IMG/VR virus record: IMGVR_UViG_3300020446_000050
Location: 1 to 30,789 of that record
Strand: one strand, 5' to 3'
From: a virus
Length of the DNA: 30,789 nucleotides
Part shown: positions 24,054-30,015 of the stretch, one piece after another
Layout: each line of letters begins with the position of its first letter
Position numbering within the stretch: the first letter of the stretch is position 1
Program-made: the position numbers and the translations under genes
The notes under the pieces: model-generated
Databases searched by the model: none
Told to the model about the DNA's origin: nothing
What the model saw: the letters and a program-made list of their open reading frames with translations, nothing else

Positions 24054-25273
24054 TAAGCCACTTTCAGATAGGTTGTTTGACCAATAGGTGCATTATCAGC
24101 ACGTAGGTCTGTACTTACCCACAGAACCGGATATGGCTGTTCCTCTGTGGGAAAATCGTATATGCCCATGTCAGTAAAATAAATAAAGCTGTCTACCTCA
24201 AGATCGTTTTCTTTGATGTAGTTGAACACCGGCATAACACATGTACCACCACGACCATCAGCAGATATCATTTTTATTTCATCGCCTTGCTCGTACTTGA
24301 TAACATTCTGTATTTTGCTGTCGCATGTAATTACAGTTATAGATTTTGGTTTGAGATCTAATGCCATAGCATTGAGACCACCAAGAAAATACTGCAACTC
24401 TTTATTAGATACAGAGCCGGAACTATCCACAGCCACAACAATATGACCAACACCAATATGCTCAAGTGTTGGAGCAATCATCTCATGAGTGTAGTAGAAC
24501 TTTTTATGTATTCTACGATAGCTGTAATTATGAGGAACATCGCCCTCAAGATGTCTCTCAACAACGTCTTCCCAATTAATCTCAGCACGTTTCATGATCT
24601 TGACCATTTGCTTGACCTCTGCCGGTAATGTTCCACGTTCTTTAGCTTGTCTTACAGCTTGGAATATCTCCTCTTTAACATCAGCCTCTTCTTCGCTGAT
24701 CTCAGCTTGAGACATGCCCTCAGTAACATTGTCTTCGATGTTGCCCCATGATTGTGGCTGTAACCAAGTTGGATCTCCATTATCTGATTGATCCCCTTGA
24801 TCGCCTTGACCATTTTGACCTTGTTGCTGTTGCTGTTGCTGTTTAGCTTTGATCTTTGGATAGATATAATTATAAATCTTTTCAGCCATCCATCCATCAA
24901 ACTTTGGATCAAACAAAGCACCTTTTGGTAAAACAAAACCGGATCTCTCAAGAACTTGGTTCATTGATAAATCACATGCTATGTTCCAAATCTCAGCATC
25001 ACGTTCTTGCTGTCTTGTATGGTGCATAAGAAATCTATGACCAACCTCATGAACAACAACACCTTTGAGTGGCTCGAAATCTAAACTCTCAGCATATTCT
25101 TTGTTATAGAATATATCTCTGCCATCAGTTGCAAATGTCTTGATGCTGTTCTTTTCGATAATCTTCATCTTGACTAAGACAGCACCATAAAATGCATGAC
25201 CTTTATCGTCACGATCCCATAGTAGCTGTATCCTAATCTTTGAGAACTTATCTTCTAATTTTAAATTTTGCAT
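24053..25273 (-). CDS. DUF2201-type metallopeptidase/VWA-like protein
   Basis: The 406-residue product has an N-terminal putative metallopeptidase domain with HEVGHRFLMHH (His75-Glu76...His79), a low-complexity linker of seven glutamines (residues 145-151) and QNGQGDQGDQSDNGD, and a C-terminal VWA-like domain with the MIDAS motif DSSGS (283-287) and later FTDMG. This is the DUF2201_N plus DUF2201 architecture, commonly encoded next to MoxR-type AAA ATPases, as here. I start at ATG 25,273 (MQNLKLEDK), five bases after GGAGA; the longer reading crosses the palindromic repeat. It probably acts with the MoxR protein in metal-dependent remodelling or processing of a target; the target is unknown. 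Confidence 0.87.
   Translation of the reverse strand: MQNLKLEDKFSKIRIQLLWDRDDKGHAFYGAVLVKMKIIEKNSIKTFATDGRDIFYNKEYAESLDFEPLKGVVVHEVGHRFLMHHTRQQERDAEIWNIACDLSMNQVLERSGFVLPKGALFDPKFDGWMAEKIYNYIYPKIKAKQQQQQQQGQNGQGDQGDQSDNGDPTWLQPQSWGNIEDNVTEGMSQAEISEEEADVKEEIFQAVRQAKERGTLPAEVKQMVKIMKRAEINWEDVVERHLEGDVPHNYSYRRIHKKFYYTHEMIAPTLEHIGVGHIVVAVDSSGSVSNKELQYFLGGLNAMALDLKPKSITVITCDSKIQNVIKYEQGDEIKMISADGRGGTCVMPVFNYIKENDLEVDSFIYFTDMGIYDFPTEEQPYPVLWVSTDLRADNAPIGQTTYLKVA
24821..24842. repeat. TTGCTG hexamer tract (glutamine linker)
   Basis: TTG is followed by three copies of TTGCTG and a trailing G on the plus strand. On the coding strand it reads CAA/CAG and makes the seven-glutamine linker of the VWA protein. 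It could vary in length by replication slippage. Confidence 0.65.
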
Positions 25274-25286
25274 TAAAATCTCCAAT

Positions 25287-25306
25287 AAAAGTTTACGTAA
25301 AGTTTT
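25287..25306. repeat. Palindromic repeat, copy 7 (upstream of the VWA gene)
   Basis: AAAAGTTTACGTAAAGTTTT lies four bases before the GGAGA of the VWA gene on the minus strand. On the other side it is followed by TGTCTGTGG and a hairpin, the arrangement also seen at 21,043. Confidence 0.9.
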
Positions 25307-25309
25307 TGT

Positions 25310-25339
25310 CTGTGGCACTACCGGTACGCAGTACCACAG
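25310..25339. other. Stable intergenic hairpin
   Basis: CTGTGGCACTAC (25,310-25,321) pairs with GCAGTACCACAG (25,328-25,339), with two wobble pairs and loop CGGTAC. It lies between the MoxR stop and the palindromic repeat. No T tract follows, so it is more likely an mRNA processing or stability element than a terminator. Confidence 0.75.
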
Positions 25340-25349
25340 ATATAAAGTT

Positions 25350-26426
25350 TTAAAGTAATAGATCTTTCAAGTTACCTTGCGATCCTAATACTTGTTTCAT
25401 AGCTTGATGAGTAACCAAGGTCTTGTTTCTTAGTACTGCATCTTTAAGCATAAATGCCATGAACTCTTGCTCCGGTATCCTTTGGACATAAGTTAGGATA
25501 CTTGCACAGTTTGTCATGTTCATCTTACTAGCTAGTGATCCACACAAAGCAAATAAAACACCACGATCTTCCGGTATTTGTGTAGTGCTAGGATCTTTAA
25601 CAATGCTGTCAAAATCCGGTAGCTTTTCATACAGCTTTATGTGAGCCATTAAACTAGCTGATGCTGTCTCGCCAATCTGACCATTCAACATGCCTCGTAA
25701 TGTACTGTGATCTATATCCATGCCAATTAAAACACCGGCACGTTGGCAAGATCTTGGTGTAGCATTACCGGTTGCTGATACATCAAAGTTATGCAGATGC
25801 TGATCATCAAACTTAATCCATGATGTAATTCTGTGATCTACATTATTGGATGCATAGTAACTTAATACATCGTCAGTATTGACCTCAAGATTAAGGAAAT
25901 CAAATCTGTCAGCAAGTTGTGATGGCAACTTATTAGATCCGGCTCTTGCAGATAAAGGATTACCGGCTGAAACAATTACCCATCCATCCGGAATGATAAA
26001 ATCTCCAACACGATGTTCATCCACAGCTTGACCAAATAGGTTGTGCAGAACTTGGTTTGCTTGAGCAACCTCGTCAGCAAATATAATCCCACATCCCTCA
26101 ATAGGCACAAACATAGGTCGTAATCTTCTCATGCTTTCGCCATCTTTAGCCGGTACTAACCAACCGGCATACTCATTAGGATCTAGCTGTGCCAAGCTAA
26201 AGTTTAAAAAACCTAGCTTGTCTTTATCGTAGCCAAATAATTCTTTAGCTAAAGATAATAAATCCGGATCAGTAACCAATGATCTGACAGATGTTGTCTT
26301 ACCTTGACCAACACCACTTTCAGCATAAGGATGAACTAGGTTATCCTTACTGCCCCCATTGGCTCTTACTTTCCAATTATTCATAATACAGCTTTTGATT
26401 GCTGTTCTCATTTCATGTATTCGCAT
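25350..26426 (-). CDS. MoxR-like AAA+ ATPase
   Basis: The 358-residue ATPase has Walker A SGVGQGKT (37-44), Walker B GIIFADE (Asp118-Glu119), a sensor-1 Asn in VSAGNP (156) and ADRFDFLNL (172-180) typical of the MoxR/CobS/RavA group. It is expected to form a hexameric ring that remodels proteins, usually with a VWA partner. The next gene encodes just such a partner. AAGGAG precedes ATG 26,426 by six bases. CobS-type ATPases are known in cyanophages and marine phages, but the metallopeptidase/VWA neighbour points to the MoxR branch rather than cobalt chelation. Confidence 0.87.
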   Translation of the reverse strand: MRIHEMRTAIKSCIMNNWKVRANGGSKDNLVHPYAESGVGQGKTTSVRSLVTDPDLLSLAKELFGYDKDKLGFLNFSLAQLDPNEYAGWLVPAKDGESMRRLRPMFVPIEGCGIIFADEVAQANQVLHNLFGQAVDEHRVGDFIIPDGWVIVSAGNPLSARAGSNKLPSQLADRFDFLNLEVNTDDVLSYYASNNVDHRITSWIKFDDQHLHNFDVSATGNATPRSCQRAGVLIGMDIDHSTLRGMLNGQIGETASASLMAHIKLYEKLPDFDSIVKDPSTTQIPEDRGVLFALCGSLASKMNMTNCASILTYVQRIPEQEFMAFMLKDAVLRNKTLVTHQAMKQVLGSQGNLKDLLL

Positions 26427-26436
26427 ACGATACTCC

Positions 26437-26646
26437 TTATTTAGATTGATTGATAAATTTATTAATTATTGATACAGCAAGATCTCTGTATTCTGATCCA
26501 TAATGCTGTACCACTTTTTCAATTACTTGATCATTAGTAAGATCTTGTAACTGCTCTTGTATAAAGTTCTCCACAGCTTTTTCTTTCTGTGGAAAACGAC
26601 ACTCATAATTCCAAGGGAATATGAATTCTTTGTATTTTTGTGACAA
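26437..26646 (-). CDS. Small unknown protein, 69 aa
   Basis: MSQKYKEFIFPWNYECRFPQKEKAVENFIQEQLQDLTNDQVIEKVVQHYGSEYRDLAVSIINKFINQSK is a helical soluble protein with no recognised family. The start is notable: an ATG two codons earlier (26,652) directly abuts the GAGGAG SD with no spacer, while the in-frame TTG at 26,646 has the ideal six-base spacing. I prefer the TTG. The gene sits ten bases before the MoxR ATG, so it may be a partner or regulator of the MoxR/VWA pair. Confidence 0.68.
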   Translation of the reverse strand: MSQKYKEFIFPWNYECRFPQKEKAVENFIQEQLQDLTNDQVIEKVVQHYGSEYRDLAVSIINKFINQSK

Positions 26647-26673
26647 TGGCATCTCCTCTAATTATTGTCGTTG

Positions 26674-26689
26674 TTGTTCAAATGAACAA
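26674..26689. other. Short hairpin
   Basis: TTGTTC (26,674-26,679), loop AAAT, GAACAA (26,684-26,689), six base pairs. It lies in the gap between the SprT-like gene and the small gene before MoxR, next to a second hairpin. Confidence 0.55.
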
Positions 26690-26692
26690 GCA

Positions 26693-26716
26693 GAGACACG
26701 AAATTAATCGTGCCTC
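26693..26716. other. Intergenic hairpin (9-bp stem)
   Basis: GAGACACGA (26,693-26,701) pairs with TCGTGCCTC (26,708-26,716), with one wobble, around loop AATTAA. No T tract follows in either direction. It may stabilise the 3' end of the SprT-like message or attenuate readthrough to the MoxR genes. Confidence 0.65.
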
Positions 26717-26731
26717 AATTTGTGCATTTGA

Positions 26732-27925
26732 TTAAGAGAGTAAAGCCTCGACAGTATCGTCTACAACTTTCTGCTCTTTCTCAGCATCATCAATTGCTTT
26801 CCTACCTTTGTCAGCAATCTCAAATCTGTTCTTTAGTCTGACCTCAAACTCTTCAAGTTCTTTTGCTGACATAATCAAACCATCTCTTTGCTTACCGGTC
26901 TTAGTCTTCAGACCTACTAGCTTATCGATGATTGTATCCAATGGAGATTTAACATCCTCTCCTTTGTTGTGTGCAATGATCTTAGCTTGAGATTTAAGAT
27001 CTAACTTAGCAAACAGATCCAAGATGTAGGTCTTGGTAAGATTGCTTGATGGTAGATCATGCTTGTTTGTAAAAAGTACACAATTCCTTTTGAACAAATC
27101 TGCTTGACCTTTTGTCATGTCGCAACGTGTCTGTAACGTGGTTAATATTTCATTGGTCGCATCTTCTGAAATATTACCGGTATCAGATCTTGGCAATGCA
27201 TTAATTGGTATCATTAATGTCGCATACTGATCTATTCTTATAGCACTCATGTCAGCAGAGTTCTGCTTGTTAGATCCTTTTAAAAGGTTGTGCTGTTGCT
27301 CTTGTTTAGCTAATTGCTTAACGACATCGTCAGCAATGATTGATTTAGTTTTCTGCATTATGGTATCTCCTTTTGTTGCAGTTTGTTTAGGTTGGTTGTC
27401 GTTGTCTAGTATGTCCTTATCAATGATAGGATTAACTAGGTCTCTTCTTAAATATCTGTAGATTGCTTTGAAACAATCTCCATGTGGTCTGCTGTAGTTG
27501 TTTCTAAATCTCTTTATCCTAGCACCTTTGTAAAACTGTACATGGTGGGCAACCTCATGGCTGACACTTATAAGATATGTATGATCTAGATTGAGGCATA
27601 CTCTGCCACCTATTTGAGGATCACTATCGTAACTTTTATATTCTCTGTGATAATGTTTTTCATCTAGGTGTTGCCAATAACTAAGATTAATTTTGATGCT
27701 GTATGCACATGCATTTGTTGCACCGGCACGTTTAGAATTAATAACCTTAGTTACACGTACTGCTCTATCAACATCAGCAGTTGTTATTCCTAACTCGTAT
27801 TCTTTTTTCTTTAGGTGGTTCATGCATTTACGAACCATCTTTTTAATATTGTTAGTGTGAGCAGTAATTTCTTTTTTACTGTAGTTATATTTATCATGAG
27901 ATAAATTTATATTTTTATTAGGCAT
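26732..27925 (-). CDS. SprT-like metalloprotease fused to a C-terminal helical domain
   Basis: Residues 1-165 form a SprT-like zinc protease: HEVAHHVQF (His123-Glu124...His127) and a third ligand His148 in RPHGDCFKAIYRYL. SprT/Spartan-like enzymes often cut DNA-bound proteins. After a short linker, residues 190-397 form a separate helical domain (KTKSIIADDVVKQLAKQEQQHNLLKG, later KSPLDTIIDKLVGLKTKTGK and KDEEKEQ-like acidic helices). A strong SD, AGGAGA, and an in-frame ATG sit exactly at this boundary, so the C-terminal part may also be made alone. The start at 27,925 has GGAG at six bases, just downstream of the second hammerhead ribozyme. Confidence 0.8.
   Translation of the reverse strand: MPNKNINLSHDKYNYSKKEITAHTNNIKKMVRKCMNHLKKKEYELGITTADVDRAVRVTKVINSKRAGATNACAYSIKINLSYWQHLDEKHYHREYKSYDSDPQIGGRVCLNLDHTYLISVSHEVAHHVQFYKGARIKRFRNNYSRPHGDCFKAIYRYLRRDLVNPIIDKDILDNDNQPKQTATKGDTIMQKTKSIIADDVVKQLAKQEQQHNLLKGSNKQNSADMSAIRIDQYATLMIPINALPRSDTGNISEDATNEILTTLQTRCDMTKGQADLFKRNCVLFTNKHDLPSSNLTKTYILDLFAKLDLKSQAKIIAHNKGEDVKSPLDTIIDKLVGLKTKTGKQRDGLIMSAKELEEFEVRLKNRFEIADKGRKAIDDAEKEQKVVDDTVEALLS
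27356..27371 (-). promoter_or_regulatory. Internal ribosome binding site and start codon in the SprT-like gene
   Basis: AAAAGGAGATACCATA then ATG (27,358-27,356) on the minus strand. AGGAGA with an eight-base spacer is as good as the SDs of stand-alone genes here. The ATG is Met190, in frame, at the junction between the protease and the C-terminal helical domain. Confidence 0.6.
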
Positions 27926-27949
27926 TAAGTACTCCGGTTAATTGTTTAT

Positions 27950-28012
27950 CCTAGGACAAAGAGCAGTAAATACTGCTCAATGTTTCGACCTCAGTAGGTC
28001 TCATCAGCTAGG
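27950..28012 (-). ncRNA. Hammerhead ribozyme, type I (second)
   Basis: Read on the minus strand: CCUAG (stem I), CUGAUGA core (28,007-28,001), stem II GACCU-ACUG-AGGUC (28,000-27,987), GAAA (27,986-27,983), stem III CAUUGAGCAGUA with loop UU (27,969-27,970) and UACUGCUCUUUG (27,957-27,968) with one internal UU/UU mismatch, then GUC (cleavage after C at 27,955) and stem I CUAGG (27,954-27,950). All core residues and the canonical GUC site are present. Open stem I makes it type I. Its first base pair abuts the TAG stop of the 151-aa gene. Confidence 0.93.
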
Positions 28013-28468
28013 CTATATGGCTGATAAAGTTATTGAATGTGGATGACCATCTTCGTAAGCCTCTGCTACACGATCAACAGATTTATTTTCCATCCTCAAT
28101 GCCACAGATGGTTTGACATAGAAAATGTCCATTGTTCCATCTGCCCATTCGTAAGCCTCGTCTTCATTCTTTTCTAGAACAAGAGGCACAGCCTTTTGTG
28201 GCTTACCAACATTTCGATATTGAACACCATCGCAATCGCATCCCTCAGTAATAGGAACAACGTATCCATCCTCTGAGTTTTTATAGATGTAAGAAAATCT
28301 GTTAGCTTTTTCTTCCAACTCATCACGTATGCCATAATACAGCATGTCATCGATGGCTATTTTTCTCATCGTTCTTCTGAGTTCTTTTACATCCAAACCT
28401 TGTTGTACTGATTTAGTATAAAGTCTCACTAGCATTTTACATTTTTCTAAGTATTTTTCTTTATTCAT
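28013..28468 (-). CDS. Unknown protein between two hammerhead ribozymes, 151 aa
   Basis: The ATG at 28,468 (MNKEKYLEKCKMLVRLY) has GGAGA six bases before it; an in-frame ATG four codons earlier is part of the SD. The product is soluble and acidic, with a helical N-terminus (RLYTKSVQQGLDVKELRRTMRKIAIDDMLYYGIRDELEEKANRF) and a beta-rich second half (YIYKNSEDGYVVPITEGCDCDGVQYRNVGKPQKAVPLVLEKNEDEAYEWADGTMDIFYVKPSVALRME). CDCDG is a possible metal or redox site. No family is recognised. Its special feature is context: a type III hammerhead lies upstream and a type I hammerhead directly after its stop, so cleavage would isolate this message. Confidence 0.85.
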   Translation of the reverse strand: MNKEKYLEKCKMLVRLYTKSVQQGLDVKELRRTMRKIAIDDMLYYGIRDELEEKANRFSYIYKNSEDGYVVPITEGCDCDGVQYRNVGKPQKAVPLVLEKNEDEAYEWADGTMDIFYVKPSVALRMENKSVDRVAEAYEDGHPHSITLSAI

Positions 28469-28488
28469 GATTATCTCCATATTTGATT

Positions 28489-28541
28489 AACTGTTTCGAC
28501 CTTTTGGTCTCATCAGATGCAACACACATTGCATTACAGTT
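28489..28541 (-). ncRNA. Hammerhead ribozyme, type III (first)
   Basis: Read on the minus strand: AACUG (stem III, 28,541-28,537), U16.1 and A17 (cleavage after 28,535), stem I AUGCAA (28,534-28,529), loop UGUGUG, UUGCAU, then CUGAUGA core (28,516-28,510), stem II GACC-AAAA-GGUC (28,509-28,498), GAAA (28,497-28,494), and stem III CAGUU (28,493-28,489). Stems I, II and III are fully complementary. The site is GUA, an allowed NUH triplet. Stem III is open, so this is type III. It lies between the hairpin after the upstream gene and the SD of the 151-aa gene. Confidence 0.93.
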
Positions 28542-28543
28542 GA

Positions 28544-28571
28544 GGGGCAATTTCTTGCCCCCCTTTTTTTT
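28544..28571 (+). terminator. GGGGCAA hairpin, terminator-like on the plus strand
   Basis: GGGGCAA (28,544-28,550), loop TTTC, TTGCCCC (28,555-28,561), followed by a run of eight T (28,564-28,571) on the plus strand. The genes run on the minus strand, where the hairpin has A's before it and no U tract. It may stop antisense transcripts or shield the 3' end of the upstream gene. A near-copy lies at 28,953. Confidence 0.6.
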
Positions 28572-28926
28572 AACTTTCATTTGGAACATTCCATCCACCA
28601 AATTCTGATGGCTCAATGCCAACTTTCTCTTGGCTGTCTGTAAAATTGATTAACCAATCTACATCGTAGTTTGATCCATTGATCCAAAGATCATGTAACT
28701 CTTTACCAATCATCGAGGTTATGATCTGAGATATTGGATTACAAATTTTAGAAACTAGATTGTGATCTAATCCATTTACTAAATCCATTGTCTCGTAGTT
28801 GCCAACAAACTTACCACCAAACTCTGTGGCTGTTGGACTTTCTACATCAGCAATGTTTCCAAAGTTGTAAGCATCAGATAATAGTCTTAGTAATTTGATT
28901 TCGTCTTGATTTAATTTCTTGTACAT
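28570..28926 (-). CDS. Unknown protein, 118 aa
   Basis: I start this at ATG 28,926 (MYKKLNQDEIKLL), six bases after GGAGA; an ATG four codons upstream overlaps the SD. The protein is helical and acidic (KLLRLLSDAYNFGNIADVESPTATEFGGKFVGNYETMDLVNGLDHNLVSKICNPISQIITSMIGKELHDLWINGSNYDVDWLINFTDSQEKVGIEPSEFGGWNVPNES). The phrase GNYETMDLVNGLDHNLVS and the end PSEFGGWNVPNES are distinct. I recognise no family. It lies between two GGGGCAA hairpins and shares its leader style with both neighbours. Confidence 0.78.
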   Translation of the reverse strand: MYKKLNQDEIKLLRLLSDAYNFGNIADVESPTATEFGGKFVGNYETMDLVNGLDHNLVSKICNPISQIITSMIGKELHDLWINGSNYDVDWLINFTDSQEKVGIEPSEFGGWNVPNES

Positions 28927-28952
28927 AATGATCTCCATTTTTAATTAGTTGA

Positions 28953-28972
28953 GGGGGCAATCTCTTGCCCCC
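28953..28972. other. GGGGGCAA hairpin, near-copy of the element at 28,544
   Basis: GGGGGCAA (28,953-28,960), loop TCTC, TTGCCCCC (28,965-28,972). On the minus strand both hairpins are followed by UCAACU. It lies right after the stop of the 160-aa gene. It is a candidate mRNA 3' end element; no long T tract follows. Confidence 0.75.
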
Positions 28973-28977
28973 ATATT

Positions 28978-29460
28978 TTACTTAGATATTTTAACCAATG
29001 TTCTGTAGTGCAATGCTTGGATATTGTAGCCACCACATAAGATTGTGCTAATTGTTATTGTCTTATTACCTTTGTCAGTTCTGACATTGTAGTAACCATG
29101 AAATCCATCAGAGTTCATTACGAGGTTTGTATTATAGATTTCATTGATGCCAAAACTTTGTAGTTTCAAAGCCATCTTTTTATTTCTAGCTTTGATGACA
29201 GCCTCTGCATCTTTGACAGCAAATTCTTTGACCATCTTAAAGCTGATGCCATACAATCTTTCAGCCATTGATTTGCCACCACCAACTTTGTGAAGATGAT
29301 ACCAATCAACACGACCATTTATTTTAGTAGGTTGTTGCCACCACTTTTTAATAGCCATGTATTTGAACTCATAATCTTCAATTTTTCTTGATATGTATTC
29401 TCTGTCGAACTCATCAAAGGTTTGCTCTAAGTTCTTAATAATTTGTTCATATTTATTCAT
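28978..29460 (-). CDS. Unknown protein, 160 aa
   Basis: The ATG at 29,460 (MNKYEQIIKNLEQTFDEFDREYISRK) has GGAG eight bases before it; an in-frame ATG four codons upstream is discounted. The product is a soluble helical protein with a charged first half (KIEDYEFKYMAIKKWWQQPTKINGRVDWYHLHKVGGGKSMAERLYG) and a beta-rich end (NSDGFHGYYNVRTDKGNKTITISTILCGGYNIQALHYRTLVKISK). It is the first gene of the long minus-strand block and faces the terminase gene across 555 bp. No family recognised. Confidence 0.8.
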   Translation of the reverse strand: MNKYEQIIKNLEQTFDEFDREYISRKIEDYEFKYMAIKKWWQQPTKINGRVDWYHLHKVGGGKSMAERLYGISFKMVKEFAVKDAEAVIKARNKKMALKLQSFGINEIYNTNLVMNSDGFHGYYNVRTDKGNKTITISTILCGGYNIQALHYRTLVKISK

Positions 29461-30015
29461 ATGATACTCCATTGTTATTTGATTGATTTGAAATGTTACA
29501 ACCTCTATTTGGAAACTCGTAAGAAACTACTAGCCCATATCGTCATCCTCATCAGACCGAATTGTGGGGGCTGTATCGCTCTTGCCTTTTCGAGGTCATG
29601 ACCGAAACAAGTTCCGGTCTCCGAGATCCTAATTTCCCAAGTAGGTTAAAAAAGGGATGTTTGCTTTACAGTTCAAACGAGTTGCCAAACAGAGGCTGTA
29701 CCATTTATATAATATTTTTAGACCAATAATACAAGCACTAAAGTTGATATTATTTAACTTATAGGAACATTATTTTACTTACTAAGACTAAATCTTCTGT
29801 AATCCAAGGTGGACAACAAAAACGCTGAAACTTACTTTTAGGTAACAATATAGCCTAAACTGCTTACATGTGCTGTATGCCTCTTAAATCGACAGCAATG
29901 AATATTTCACGAAATGAGACTACAAACAAAGATAATAAAGTGTTATCATTGTTAAAGGTCGCAGGTCTAAGGAACATGATATTAAAACTTTACGTAAACT
30001 TTTGAGGATAAAAAT
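29461..30015. other. Divergent intergenic region, 555 bp, no gene seen
   Basis: The region lies between the divergent starts of the 160-aa gene and the small terminase. It holds a 10-bp palindrome GGTCATGACC (29,594-29,603) and an overlapping hairpin (GACCG 29,600-29,604 with CGGTC 29,615-29,619). It ends with palindromic repeat copy 8. No convincing consensus promoter or ORF was found, although promoters for both directions must lie here. A CUGAUGA on the minus strand near 29,550 lacks the rest of a hammerhead. The region could also hold an origin or regulator sites. Confidence 0.7.
29984..30003. repeat. Palindromic repeat, copy 8 (upstream of terminase)
   Basis: AAAACTTTACGTAAACTTTT directly precedes the SD GAGG (30,004-30,007) of the terminase gene, the same placement as before lysozyme (copy 1) and the VWA gene (copy 7). 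Confidence 0.88.

Noticed and set aside
29500-29560. A third hammerhead-like core, CUGAUGAG, on the minus strand upstream of the 160-aa gene
   Set aside because: No GAAA follows at the right distance, and no stem II or stem III can be drawn. It may be a decayed copy, but the catalytic core is incomplete.
29590-29640. A tRNA or tmRNA-like element suggested by GTTCCGGTC and a GGGGGCTG segment
   Set aside because: No acceptor stem, anticodon arm or CCA end can be assembled on either strand.
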